A stretch of 62,000 bases of DNA from Cryptomeria japonica (taxonomy: Eukaryota; Streptophyta; Pinopsida; Cupressales; Cupressaceae). This document shows positions 44,900 through 56,095 of this stretch, one piece after another (within the stretch, counting starts at the first letter, position 1; every line of letters begins with the position of its first letter). Both the position numbers and the translations under genes were made by a program. Under the pieces are notes generated by a model that worked only from the letters and a program-made list of their open reading frames with translations, did not search any database and was not told the origin of the DNA. Location: positions 144,578,349 through 144,640,348 of the forward strand of contig NC_081410.1 in assembly GCF_030272615.1 (NCBI RefSeq). Reading direction: 5' to 3'.

Positions 44900-46015
44900 A
44901 TGTATAAAAGGGATGCATCAAAGTTGAACAAGTCAAGTTTCACCACATGGCAGAAAATAATGAAGCTGCACTTATCAGGAATTGGAGAATATGCAACATA
45001 TTATTTGGAGAATGATTACATTGCACCTAGCACCTACCCTATGACAATGAAAGAAATAAAGGCAAAGCAAGAACATATTCAAGCAATGATTTAGATAGCA
45101 TCAACTTTGATCGACTCAGATTTTAATGATCTAGAAGGTTGTAATGATGCCAAAGCAATGTGGAATAAGCTCACATCTATGTATGGTGGAGATGAACATG
45201 TTCAAAGAGAAAAAGTAGACAGTCTAAGAGGACAACTTGAATCCATGAGAACGAATGAAGGTGAGAACATTATCCAATACAGTACAAGGTTAAAGGAAAC
45301 TGTGAATCAAATCAAAGGAGCAGGAGGAACTATTGAAGAAAAGGATGTAACAAGTAAGTTGCTGAAAACACTTCTACCTGCTTATGCCATTAGAGTCTCT
45401 GCAATTAATGAATGAAGGTATGTACCAAACATGCCAGTCTCTTTGGATGCTACTATCGGTAAGCTACATGCTTTTGAGTTAAGTAATTTTGATAACAGTG
45501 GGTCTTCGGTAAACAAAGTTGAATCTGCTTTCAGTTCTTTTCATCTCAGTGAATCTGAAGATTACAATGGTAGAATGTATAAGTATGCTAAAGGAAATCA
45601 CAGTGGAGCAAGTGATAGATTTCACAAAAACATGGAAGAAGTACACAAACTATATGAGGAAATCAGAAAGCAAGAAGAGTTTGAAGCATTATTGGCCAAA
45701 AGGTTACCGAGAGGCAAAGGTAAGTATAAAGGGAAGTTACCTTTTTAACTATGATAAAATTGGACATATGGCTTCTAATTGTCTTGAAAAAGATAATGAA
45801 AAGAAAGAATACCGAGATGACAGATAGAAAGACAACCAATACAGAGGGCACCGAGACTTTAGAAGGAGAGATAGAAAGACATGCCTATTAGCTGATGATG
45901 AATCCAATGATGATAAATCTGATGGGACTGAGACAGAGGAAGTTGTATACGTGGCTATCAAAGATGGATTAGATGAAGAAACATATGAAGAAAAAGCTTT
46001 AATATCACACAAATA
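44900..46015 (+). pseudogene. gag: Copia-2 Gag
   Basis: The ATG at 44900 opens MYKRDASKLNKSSFTTWQK, then DFNDLEGCNDAKAMWNKL, VDSLRGQLESMRTNEGENI and LLKTLLPAYAIRVSAI, a copia capsid. Stops lie at about 45092 and 45413. The nucleocapsid is damaged: after RGKGKYKGKLPF a frame break gives FNYDKIGHMASNC, so the His and last Cys of the knuckle remain but the first two Cys are lost. The tail is acidic (DDESNDDKSDGTETEE). Not functional without repair. Confidence 0.9.
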
Positions 46016-46017
46016 AT

Positions 46018-47595
46018 AAGGATTCTTGGATCATAGATAGTGGTTTCTCACATCACATGACAGGTGATAAACACAAGTTTGTTAAATTAGAAGATTATGA
46101 TGGAGGTTATGTAAGATTTGGTAATTATGCACCATGTCCTGTGAAAGGTAAAGATTCTATTACACTTCCTGACAATGCTAAATGTGATGATGTATATTGG
46201 GTTGAAGGTCTGAAATACAATTTGTTGAGTGTAGCACAACAAAACAATACAGGATACCGAATAGAATTTCAAAAAGGAATTGTCAAAGTTCATGACAAAC
46301 ATGGAAAGTTGGTTGATGTCGGGACTCAAACAAGAGGTAATATATTTCATCTTGACTCAACTCGATACAATTGTCTGTATGCAAAAATAGAAGATACCTA
46401 GTTATGGCATAAAAGGTTTTGTCATGTAAATTTTGATAATTTGATCAAAATAAGTAAGAAGCACTGTGTAAGAGGTCTATCGAGCTTGGAAAAACTAGAG
46501 AATGCAATATGCCAAGGATGCTAGATGGGTAAGATGATAAAATCAAGCTTTACAAGTAAGTCTTACACTTCTAAAGGAATTTTAGATCTTGTGCACACTG
46601 ATCTTTGTGGTCCTATGAAAGTTCAAAGTTATTATGGTGACAAATACTTCATATTATTTGTGGATGATTACTCAAGGATGATGTCAGTTATGTTTCTAAA
46701 AGAGAAATCAAAATCTTTTCCAATTTTCAAATGGTATAAGGCAAGAGTTGAAAAAGAAACAGGAAGACAGTTGAAATGCCTAAGATCTGATAGAGGAGGA
46801 GAGTTTATTTATGATGAATTTAACTTATTTTGCAATGATCATGGTATAAAGAGACAAGTGTCTGCACCAAGGACACTACAGCAAAATGGGATAGCTGAAA
46901 GAAGGAACAGATCAATTGTAGATTGTGCCAGAACTTTGATGATAGAAAAGAGAGTACCTCAAATATTTTGGAGAGAAGCAATAAGCACTGCAGTTTACAC
47001 CTTGAACCCAGTACAACTGAAGAAAGGAACTATGAAGACACCTTATGAAATCTGGTATGACAAGAAACCAAATGTAAGTTATTTCAAAATATTTGGAAGT
47101 AGATGTTATGTTCACAAAGATGACAAAAATGGAAAATTTGATCAAAAAAGCGAGGAAGGAACATTTCTTGGTTATTCCTCTAGGAGTAAAACATTTAAAT
47201 GTCTGATCAAATCGTCTAACAAAATTGTGGAAAGTGCAAATGTGAAAATTGATGAATTTGCAGAAAGGAATGATGAAGGAAATTCCAAAGAACCAAAATA
47301 TTATGAAGAGTTTGTATATGTACAACTGGGAAGTTTTACCGAGAAATCCAATGAAGAAAATACTCAGTTACCAAGTGATGAAGAAGATCATATAGAGCCT
47401 ACCGTGCCTATCAAGCCTATATTAGCAAAATATGTCAGAAGAAATCATGCATCAAGTCAAATTATAGGAGATAAGGATGTTCCAGTGATGAAAAGGAACA
47501 AACTGAGACACAACACATGTCTGATATCCGAATTTGAACCAAGGATAGTAAAAGAGGCATTAAACAATGCAAATTGGGTGAATGCTATGATATAA
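46018..47595 (+). pseudogene. pol: Copia-2 protease and integrase
   Basis: The protease site reads SWIIDSGFSHHMTGD (Asp kept; F replaces the usual C or A). The integrase HHCC region is LWHKRFCHVNFDNL then CQGC, with a stop at about 46399. The catalytic core has VHTDLCGPMK, CLRSDRGGEF and NGIAERRNRS, so D, D and E are all present in one 356-codon open frame (46525-47595). The C-terminus includes FGSRCYVHKDD and EGTFLGYSSRSK. A stop at about 47593 separates it from RT. The integrase core looks intact at its key residues. Confidence 0.93.
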
Positions 47596-49074
47596 GATAT
47601 TGAACAAATCAAGAAAAATGAAACATGGACACTGGTTCCAAGACCAAAAGAGAAAAATGTAATCGGTACAAAGTGGATTTTCAGGAATAAGCTAAATGAA
47701 AAAGGTGAGGTCATTCAGAATAAAGAAACGCTAGTTTGCAAAGGTTATGCTCAAGAAGAAGGAATAGACTATGATGAGACTTTTGCACCTATGGTAAGAC
47801 TTGAGGGAGTAAGAACATTGTTGGCATATGTTGCTTACAAAAATTTTAATGTATATCAAATGGATGTTAAATCTGTATTTTTGAATGGTATACTAGAAGA
47901 AGAAGTCTATATTGAACAACCTGAAGGATTTATTGAAGAGAAGAATAAAGATCACGTATGTAAGTTGAACAAAGCTTTATATGGCCTAAAGAAAGCACCC
48001 AGAGCATGGTATGAAAGGTTGCACTCTTACTTAATAAAGATTGGATTTATGAGGACTAGTGAAAACAACAACATGTATATTAAGAATGATGAGGATAATG
48101 GAATACTAATGTCAACCATATTTGTTGATGATATTATTTTTTGTGGAAATGATTCTTTATGTAAGAACTTTGGAAATGAAATGTGCAAAGAATTTGAGAT
48201 GTCATTAATTGGTGAGATAAAGTATTTTATAGGTTTACAAATACTGCAAATGAAAAATGGGATTTTCATTACTCAATCCAAGTATATAAAGGAAATCTTG
48301 AAGAAATTTGGAATGGAGGATTCTAAACCTGTAAGTACTCCTATGACTACTAATTGTAAACTATCAAAGAATGATGAATCTGCATCTGTTGATGAGACAC
48401 TTTACCGATCTATGATTGGAAAGTTGCAATATGTAGTTCACAGGTGGCTTGATATAGCACATGCAGTAGGTATAGCTACAAGATTTTCTGCAGATCCCAA
48501 AGAAACTCATATGACAACAGTCAAGAGAATTTTTAGATACTTGAGAGGCACTGAAGATTATGGTCTACTATATGAAAAGAGGAATGATTTTGACTTAAAA
48601 GTCTATACTGATGTTGATTGGGCAGGAAATATTGATGCCAGGAAGAGCACAAGTGGTGGAGCCTTCTTTTTGGGAGAAAGACTAGTGAGTTGGCTTAGCA
48701 AGAAACAAGGATGCATTTCACAGTCAACAACTTAAGCTGGATATGTCGTTGCAGCATTGAATTGTAACAATATAGCATGGATCAAACAACTGTTGGAAGG
48801 TATGAATGAGACAGTTACCGAGCCACTAACTATATTTTGTGATAATACAAGTGCTATTAACATTTCAAAGAATCTAGTAATGCACTCTAAGACAAAACAT
48901 ATTTCTATAAAGTATCATTATCTTAGAGAAGAAGTTCAAGAAAAGAAGGTTGTGCTAGAATATGCTAGCACAAAGGAACAAATCACAGACATCTTCACAA
49001 AACCACTACCAAGGGACACTTTTGAGTATCTCAGAAGTAAGTTAGCGGTCCTACCCCTATCTAGTACTCACTAA
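47596..49074 (+). pseudogene. pol: Copia-2 reverse transcriptase and RNase H
   Basis: Begins [15 protein letters not shown], then [11 protein letters not shown] and [58 protein letters not shown] and catalytic FVDD at 48121-48132 (F for the usual Y). RNase H has [19 protein letters not shown]. At the expected TTEAEY site it reads TT-stop-AGY, so a stop and a likely loss of the catalytic Glu sit together at about 48733-48741. The end (SKTKHISIKYHYLREEV, DIFTKPLPRD) is canonical; pol stops at 49074. Confidence 0.93.
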
Positions 49075-49393
49075 CAAAGTTTGGTAAAAGCATCAATTAT
49101 ATGACTCCACAAAATACTATTTGTGAGTTGATGTTGATTTACACACTTTAGAAGGATGTCTAAAGTTGTATAGGAAACAATGAATGAAGACAAGATGCTC
49201 TGACCGAGATACATTTGTATATGTTTTAACAGCAAGGAAATTACTTCACAGGGGAAGTAATCATGGATCAGTCTTACTTTTGGCATTGTTGTCAAAGGGG
49301 GAGAAGACTAGAGAAGTTTACAACTCAAGGATAACAGGAGAAGATTAACATCGTTCGAATCAATTGGAATAAATCAAGTTGGTATTGCCATCA

Positions 49394-49410
49394 ATGCCAA
49401 AGGGGGAGAT
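49394..49410 (+). other. Copia-2 polypurine tract
   Basis: CAATGCCAAAGGGGGAGAT lies directly before the 3' LTR start at 49411; AAAGGGGGAG is the purine primer for plus-strand synthesis. Confidence 0.85.
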
Positions 49411-50922
49411 TGTTGGAATTGCAATAAGTTTGTTGGTTGATGATATTGAGAAGGTTGTTGGAGATTAATGATATAATTGATAAAGGATGATTACTGTCTT
49501 AATAATATTATTTTGTCATTAATGTCAAGCAATTGATTTTCTGATTCAGTATGATGTTGCCATATCTTAAAGAGTATGTTTTGTTGAGTATAAAGATATC
49601 GGTAAGTGACACTGAAAGAATGTGAAAATGAAGGCGAGTAATAAGTTGTTCAATGGGCAACTATTACCGAGTTAGACAGTGATGAGATTATGATATTTTG
49701 ATTATTTTGATATCCTATATATGTGTATTCAAAAATTGAACAAGAAGGAGAAAAGATTTCATGCAATAGAATGAGTAAAGATTTGATACTATTCTATTTT
49801 ACCGAGCAAGGAGCTAGTCGGTAAACTCCAAGGTTATCGATGTCAGTTAAAGAAGAAAAAGTCACCGAGACAAGAATGTCTACCAATTAAAGTTTAGAAT
49901 TAACCCAGTATCAACCGAGCAGTAACGGAATGCATTGAATGAGTGAATACATTATTAAATGAAGGATGCCAATGAGCTAGAGATTTATAGAAGATTAGAA
50001 TGTCATGCAAGAAGTTTGTTAAGGATCAAAGACAATGAAAATTCAAGAGTTAGATCTACAACACAAATTAATCAGTCTTAACCGAGCACAAGTACCAAGG
50101 AAAGAATACAAGTTTCAAGGCAAGATAAAATATTTTTCAGTTTGAAGGATTCAATGAACCTAGTCAAGTTTGAAGATCTGATGGCTAAGATTAATCATGG
50201 GAAATGTGATTGAGGAGATTAAGCAAATAGGAATTGCTTATAAATAGAGAAATGTTGATGAACAAAGGATGCGGGCAAATAGAAGCACAATGATGCTACA
50301 AAAGTGATAACCGAATACAAAAGATTGAAGATCTGATTGAAGAACAAAGTGAGAAGCCCAGCAAGGAGAAAGATAAGTCTTATGACAAGATTATCTTGAG
50401 CACATATAATCTGCTATAACATTTCAGATGTGAAGTTGGAGATATATTTTATTATTATTATTATTTTTGTAAGTGACAGGAAATCTCTTAACCGAGTGGA
50501 CATAACAGTCTTATTTGTAAATCCTCTAGGAAGGTAACATTCTAATTGAGTGTTTGAAATCCTTTTGACAAGGTCACTTCTAACAAGTTCAAGGTTCTAA
50601 TAGATCCGAGGGAAATCCCCTGACTGGGTCACATCTAGAAATGTGTTTATGTAATCTTTAACAGGATTGGCTTTTAACGGAGCATACTCCAGAAGAGTAT
50701 ATTTTCTTGTGGGTCCAAAACCCCATAGTGGTTTTTCCCTATTAGGGTTTCCACGTTAAATCTAGTGTCAAATGTGTTTTGATGTTTCAAGTTTATCTGT
50801 TTATGAGTTTGAATGATTTACAGTCATAGTTGCATATTAAGTAAGTTCTACCGAGGTTGAATCTGATTAGAGTGTTGTATTGTGAGTTTATCTGATTCAC
50901 CCCCCCTCTCATCTATTTAACA
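49411..50922 (+). repeat. Copia-2 3' LTR
   Basis: Starts TGTTGGAATTGC and ends CTATTTAACA; 1512 bases. Unbroken, so it shows what the 5' LTR looked like before the Athila-like insertion. Confidence 0.95.
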
Positions 50923-52589
50923 TCAGTATCTGCAACTAAAGCATAAGCACAATTAACATTCAACATGGAGTGACTGTACTTATTAGGTGTATACCTTTTA
51001 GGTTGCCACCTCTCTTGAGTAGATCTTCTCAACTCCGGTGTTGAGCCTTCTTGAGGTTCAATAGGAGGCTTATCATCATGTTCTTCTTCAGAACTACTTG
51101 AACTGCTTGAACTCTCCTCATCTTTAGGTATCTCTAGAGATTCTTCTTTAGCTAGAGGAATTTCAACCTGAGGTTCTCCTTTCTTTGCTATGTTGTGATC
51201 TAGTGGCATAGGTTTCAAGTCATGAAAAATCACACTTCTGTTATACATAACCTTACCAATCACTGGATTCCAAAGTTTGTATCATTTCACACCAACTCCA
51301 TAGCCAATGAAAATACATTTTATAGCTTTGTTATCCAACTTAGATCTATTAACATCAATCACATGAGCATATGCCTCTGTACCAAAAACACGAAGGTGCC
51401 TTAAAGAAGGTTTCTTGCTAGACCATGCTTCCATAGGTGTTTTGTCAACCAATGCTGAAGTAGGAGAACAATTCAATAGGTAACATGTTGTAGAAACTTC
51501 TTCAGCCCAGAATTTTTGTTCCAGCCCAGCTCCGCTCAACATTCTTCTTGCTTTCTCCATTAGAGACTGATTCAACCTTTCAACAACTCCATTTTGTTGT
51601 GTAGTGTAAGGTACAATCTTATGTCTCTTAATTCCATGATCAACAAAGTACTTGTCAAAATCCGCACTACAATATTCACCACCATTGTCTATTCTTAAAC
51701 ATTTAATCCTTTTCCTAGTCTGATTTTCAACAAGGTTCTTAAGCTCCTTAAACTGACTGAACACTTCTGATTTACTTTTAAGAAAGTACACAAATTCCCT
51801 TCTTGAATAATCATCTACAAAAGATACATAGTACTTAGACTTAGACAGAGAAGGAACATCCACTGGACCAAACACATCAGAGTGAACATAATCCAGAATG
51901 TCAGAAGACTTATGAGAACTGGAATAAAACTAAACACGGTTATGTTTTCCATATATGCAGTGTTCGCAAAAATGAACTCAAAACTACAATCATCTAGACC
52001 TTCAACCAGATTCTTATTCTTCAAAGATTTTATACCTTTTTCACCTATGTGGCCTAACCTATTATGCCAGAGCATTGTTTTCTCAACAGGAAGTTTAGCT
52101 TCCAATGAATTAGCATTATACATCATTACAGTTGTCTTAACAAACTTTTCAGAGGTTACATTACAACATATAAGTTCAAAATTTAACTTATACAGTGTAC
52201 CAATGCGATCACCCTTTGCCAATACAATGGAACCCCTAGTCATATTGCAACCACCAGATACAAATATAACTTGTACTCCAACATCATTAAGTTTACTTAT
52301 AGAGAGAAGGTTTCTTACCAGACCTGGTGTATGAAGAACTCCATTGATCCCCTTTAGTCTACCATTTGGGAATTAAATTTTAATTATGCCTCTCCCTATA
52401 ATATCCAACATAGAATCACTAGCCAAGTATACCTTTCCACCAGCATATGGTTCATACTTTGAGAACCACTCCTTGTGGGAGGTCATGTGAAAAGATGCGC
52501 CAGAATCTACTAACCAGGTGCCATCTGAGGTAGGCACTGCTAGGGCTGCTACAAATGCATTTGCATCACTCTGAGAAGATTCGATGTCA
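50923..52589 (-). pseudogene. pol: Copia-1 protease and integrase
   Basis: The protease active site LVDSGASFHMTSHKEW lies at about 52530-52480 and is intact. The integrase zinc domain reads LWHNRLGHIGEKGIKSL and then, after a frameshift near 51970, a C-x2-C pair. The catalytic core keeps all three residues: VHSDVFGP, CLRIDNGGEY and NGVVERLNQS. The C-terminal part includes LRVFGTEAYAHV and a serine/glutamate-rich linker with an eight-serine run. The frame ends abruptly at 50923, where the Copia-2 LTR begins. A stop lies near 51281. Confidence 0.92.
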
Positions 52590-53350
52590 GAATACTTGTT
52601 CTTCTTCTTCTCATCCTTGCAATCCTTTTGGATATGCCCTTTTTACCCACAGTTCTAGCACTTCACCTTTAACTTCTTGCCTGGAGATTTTGATCTCTCT
52701 TGAGACTTGGACTTGAACTTCTTTCCTTTCTTCTTGTCTTTGTCCTTCGGTCTGCCTCGAACTGAGAGTGCATATTTTGTCATCTTAGAAGACTTCTTTC
52801 TCATTTCTTTTGAACAAAGAGTATTAACCATAGTATCCATCTTGAACTGGTTTGTAGTACTATCGATAGCCATCACTAAGTGATCCCAAGAGTTAGGCAA
52901 TGAACACAACAACAACATGCAACATTATTCTTCCTAAATGGTCACACCAACAGAAGTTAACTGTGCAAGAACCATGTTGAATGCATTAAAGAGGTCTGCC
53001 AATGGTGTTCCTGGATCCATCTTCAGAGAGTACAACTTCTTCCTCAAGAAAAGTTTATTCACCAAGGACTTGCCTTGATAAATATCTCCCAACTTATTCC
53101 AGAGAAGATGTGTAGTTTTCTGCTCATGGACATTTAACAGAACATAATCAACAATACATAGCCTGATTAGACCCCTTGCCTTCCAGTTGGCTAATTATCA
53201 ATCCTCTTGCTTCATGCATGTAGGTTTCTTCCCAGACATAGCAATATAAAGGTCTTGGTCGACCAACAAGTCTTCCATCTTGAGTTTCCATAGTTAGAAA
53301 CAAGAACCATTAAATTTCTCCATGTCTATGTGCCTTGAGGTGCTCACCAT
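52590..53350 (-). pseudogene. gag: Copia-1 Gag
   Basis: The ATG at 53350 opens MVSTSRHIDMEKFNG, then LWKLKMEDLLVDQDLYIAM, LRKKLYSLKMDPGTPL and LLLCSLPNSWDHLVMAI, the standard Ty1/copia capsid order. A basic region (RGRPKDKDKKKGKKFKSKSQ) precedes the zinc knuckle C-x-NCG-x-KGHIQKDC, whose second position carries a stop. Several single stops elsewhere. Expected to form the particle and package RNA; not functional as it stands. Confidence 0.9.
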
Positions 53351-53454
53351 CTTAACCTGTAAAACAAACAACTAGACACTTTGCAAGACTCCCACTGAAA
53401 CAAAACTGACACAAAAAACCAACCCTACCCAACAAGGATAACAAAGTGGGCCAA

Positions 53455-53466
53455 GCTTTGATACCA
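53455..53466 (-). other. Copia-1 primer-binding site
   Basis: The minus strand reads TGGTATCAAAGC, one base off the initiator Met tRNA site, two bases from the LTR end. Confidence 0.85.
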
Positions 53467-53468
53467 CT

Positions 53469-54596
53469 TGTAAGGAAAGCACAGTGCGGAAATGCCTTCC
53501 TAATGTCAATTAACAGGGAAGATCATGCAAGAATGCAATTTAAAAATTTTACTGAATGTTAAGAATAACATAGACAAAACACATAGAATCAACACAAAGA
53601 CAGAACACCAAGAATTACATGGGAATACCCTTTTGGGAAAAAACCCATCACCAATAGTTGAAACACTTTAGTTTCAGTAAATGAATTTACAATAAAGTTT
53701 CAGTATGCAACTACAGGTATTCATTCTTATATTCTCATGAATTGGACACTGCAATTGACTCACGTTATCAGTTACACCATAGTTATCCAATGGCTACATA
53801 TATCAGATTGTCGACAATTCATCTAAGCAACTGCACCAACGGTTTGAAGTTTAACCATCTGCGTTGGTCTGCATTCATGAGAAACTCAATATCCCACATG
53901 CACCAGGAAGTCGGATCAGTTTGTATTCATATACACCAACAAGACCATCTTTAGTGTCCAAGTGTTTACCTTTTGGACTTCAATTTGAGTGCACACCTGT
54001 AGTCAGTCTCTATTCCATCGATCATCAGAAAGACCACAAAAGCATTGCTCTGATCTCCCGATGAACCAGCGACTCCACTAATGTGGCTTCGCCATGTGGC
54101 ACCCCTTGATTGGCTTTGGAGTCCCTGCCCTACCACCTTAGCACGACCTCACTAACCACCTGTAATGAAGCTCTTCTTTGTCACTAGGTCGCGATGGATA
54201 TTCTAATGAGAAGTTTCCCATCGCGACCTAGCGACCACTGTCGGATCTTCTGCGATCGTCATCTGATCATCTGTGATCTGCTCAGCCTTTAACTCACCTT
54301 AGCAGCTCTCCTTCTGGGTCCCACCACTTGGTCGCCATGTCGCGAGGGATAACATTTTGGGCACCTCACAACCTTTATACAACGACAACCGCTGATAGTC
54401 ATAGAATTTTACTCCACCATTGATCTTCCTCGAATTTGTCATTGGATCTTCTCAATTTTCTCACTCAATAGCCAATCACAAGAAGAGGGTTCCATGCACC
54501 CATCGGCAAGAGTCACACTGATAATTGTTCCATCGAGATAGGTTATTCCGATTAGTCTGAACACAAGTCAAGTTAATTCGAGGCACATTTCCAACA
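53469..54596 (-). repeat. Copia-1 5' LTR
   Basis: Same TGTAAGGAAAGC and CCAACA ends, 1128 bases. It lies next to the PBS on its left side, so it is the 5' LTR of the minus-strand element. Confidence 0.95.
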
Positions 54597-54601
54597 GTAT
54601 C

Positions 54602-55176
54602 TAACCTATCAAATTAGTGAGTATTGCCTTGAAACCTAGAAAATACATTGTTTTGAAACATTTTTCAAGACTAATTTTTAGTTTGGTGTTGTGGTCGTAC
54701 CATTTGTGGGTACTTGCTTTGGAAAAGAGGGCTAATTGGGCCTAGTTGGTGTATAGCAAGGTGTTGGTCTGAGTATTTCATCCAAAAGACCCATAGTTAA
54801 TTTTCACATATATTTTGTAACTTCCAAAAGGGTATCCAGATATGTAATTGTTTTTGCAAGTGTTTTGGGATTATTTTGAGTAAATGTTAGATTTCCTGCT
54901 GAACAGGGCTACTAGGGAATTGGCCTATTTAGTGACCTGGGTAAGCGTTTGTGAGAGAACCAGTTTATAGGGTGAATGAAGCCTATTGGGTAAAGTGGAA
55001 TAGTGTATTTAGACACCCTAGGAAGTGTTGGAACAAGTTGGTGAGGTTGAAAGATTTATTTGGGCATCTTGGTGAAGCCTTGTGAAGGAAGGTGAAATAA
55101 GAAGAGTTGAGTTTTCAAGAAGAAAGAATGATGAGTTGCAATGTGATTGTGGGAGGGTCTATGATTGTTTACATCA
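54602..55176 (+). repeat. G-out 5' LTR, right part
   Basis: Resumes directly after the second GTATC copy (54597-54601). Ends TTTACATCA just before the PBS-like site; the exact end may be 55173 or 55176. The matching part of the 3' LTR lies outside the window. Confidence 0.6.
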
Positions 55177-55179
55177 TAG

Positions 55180-55191
55180 TAGTATCAGAGC
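55180..55191 (+). other. G-out primer-binding site
   Basis: TAGTATCAGAGC differs by one base from the initiator Met tRNA primer site TGGTATCAGAGC and sits a few bases after the LTR end. Confidence 0.7.
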
Positions 55192-55319
55192 AAGGTAGTA
55201 GGTCCTTGCAGATTGAAGACTAGGAGATAAGAGAGGAAACCATCATGGAAGAAGATGAAGAAATGTGGGCAAGGTATGCTCAGGGGCACTCTATATTCTG
55301 AACACAATGAAAATGTAGG

Positions 55320-55808
55320 GGTAAGGTATGCAAGGTTGTTGTTAGCAGTGGTTCTTTTGAAAATATAGTCTCAATAGAGATGGTTGAGAAGTTGAACCTA
55401 CCAAGGACACCTCTTGAGTCACCTTACAGAGCATATGGGGTAAGCAATGATCAATGGGTTGATGTTAAAGAGCAAGCATACATTTCTTTTAGCATTAGTT
55501 CATATTATGATGTTGTTCTATGTGATAGTATACCTTTGAGTGATTGTCATATGATCTTGGGTAGAGTATGGCAAGTTGGTGTTAAAGCCCTACATGATGC
55601 TAGAGAAAATTCATATGTTATTAACAAGGATGGGAAAAAGTTTGTGATGAAATCATTGCAGGATGACAAGGCAGCATGGGGAATGTCAAAGATAAGGTTG
55701 ATTGCAAGAAGAGAGTTCCTAAGGCATGAGGAACATAAGGATGAAGAAAAGAAAGAGATAGAAGCCACTTCTAGGCTTGAAGAAGACAAGGTAGAGTCTA
55801 AGTTGTAG
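55320..55808 (+). pseudogene. pro: Gypsy-type retropepsin remnant without its catalytic Asp
   Basis: The N-terminal loop reads VVVSSGSFENIVS where gypsy proteases have a D(S/G)G triad; the catalytic Asp is Ser here. Then MVEKLNLPRTPLESPYRAYG, VKEQAYISFSISSYYDVVLCD and SDCHMILGRVWQVGVKALHD follow the usual chromovirus-like protease order, including the CHxLLGRPWQ block. A charged K/E-rich tail leads to a stop at 55806-55808. There is little Gag upstream. The protein could not process Gag-Pol as it stands, unless the protease is supplied in trans. Confidence 0.7.
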
Positions 55809-56095
55809 GAAGAAGATGCAAAGAGAAGGTATGAGGTGAAGGAGAACAAGGAAGAAATCCTTGAGAAGGAGTAAAGTGAGATTGTGCAGATGAAGAGTCC
55901 ATTGATAGGATGAGCAACATGTGAGTTAGATGATGTGAAATATTGTGGTTCAGATAAGTCAAAGGTATATATGCGAAGAGAAGAAAATGTGAGTGAGAGT
56001 GTTGGTGTATTACCTATGAAGAGGCAAGGATGGCCTAGAGAGGTCATAATAGAAGATAAAACTGAATTGTTGACAGAGAAAGTGGAGGATAGTAT
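55809..56095 (+). pseudogene. G-out internal ORF remnant, left of solo LTR
   Basis: K/E-rich reading with stops continues from the protease remnant to the target site AGTAT (56091-56095). Reads CELDDVKYCGSDKSKVYMRR and MKRQGWPREVIIEDKTELL. I do not recognise it. The sequence after 60371 has the same charged style, so the two were probably one ORF before the solo LTR arrived. Confidence 0.4.

Larger units (their letters stand above)
32278..50922 (+). mobile_element. Copia-2: plus-strand Ty1/copia element inside Copia-1
   Basis: Inserted in Copia-1 pol with TSD TCAAT (32273-32277) and TCAGT (50923-50927), one mismatch. Its 5' LTR starts with nine bases (32278-32286), is broken by the Athila-like element, and resumes at 43330. 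Gag, protease, integrase, RT, RNase H, PPT and 3' LTR follow in order. The two LTRs differ by about 4% by eye, between the Athila-like element (about 2.5%) and Copia-1 (about 10%), matching the nesting order. Confidence 0.95.
29514..54596 (-). mobile_element. Copia-1: minus-strand Ty1/copia element, split by nested insertions
   Basis: LTRs at 53469-54596 (5') and 29514-30639 (3'), a Met-tRNA PBS, Gag, protease, integrase, RT and RNase H in copia order on the minus strand, flanked by GTATC on both sides (29509-29513, 54597-54601). Pol is interrupted by Copia-2 at 32277/50923. With that insertion and one TSD copy removed the pol frame reads straight through. LTR divergence is about 10% by eye, much of it C/T and G/A changes. 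Confidence 0.95.
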
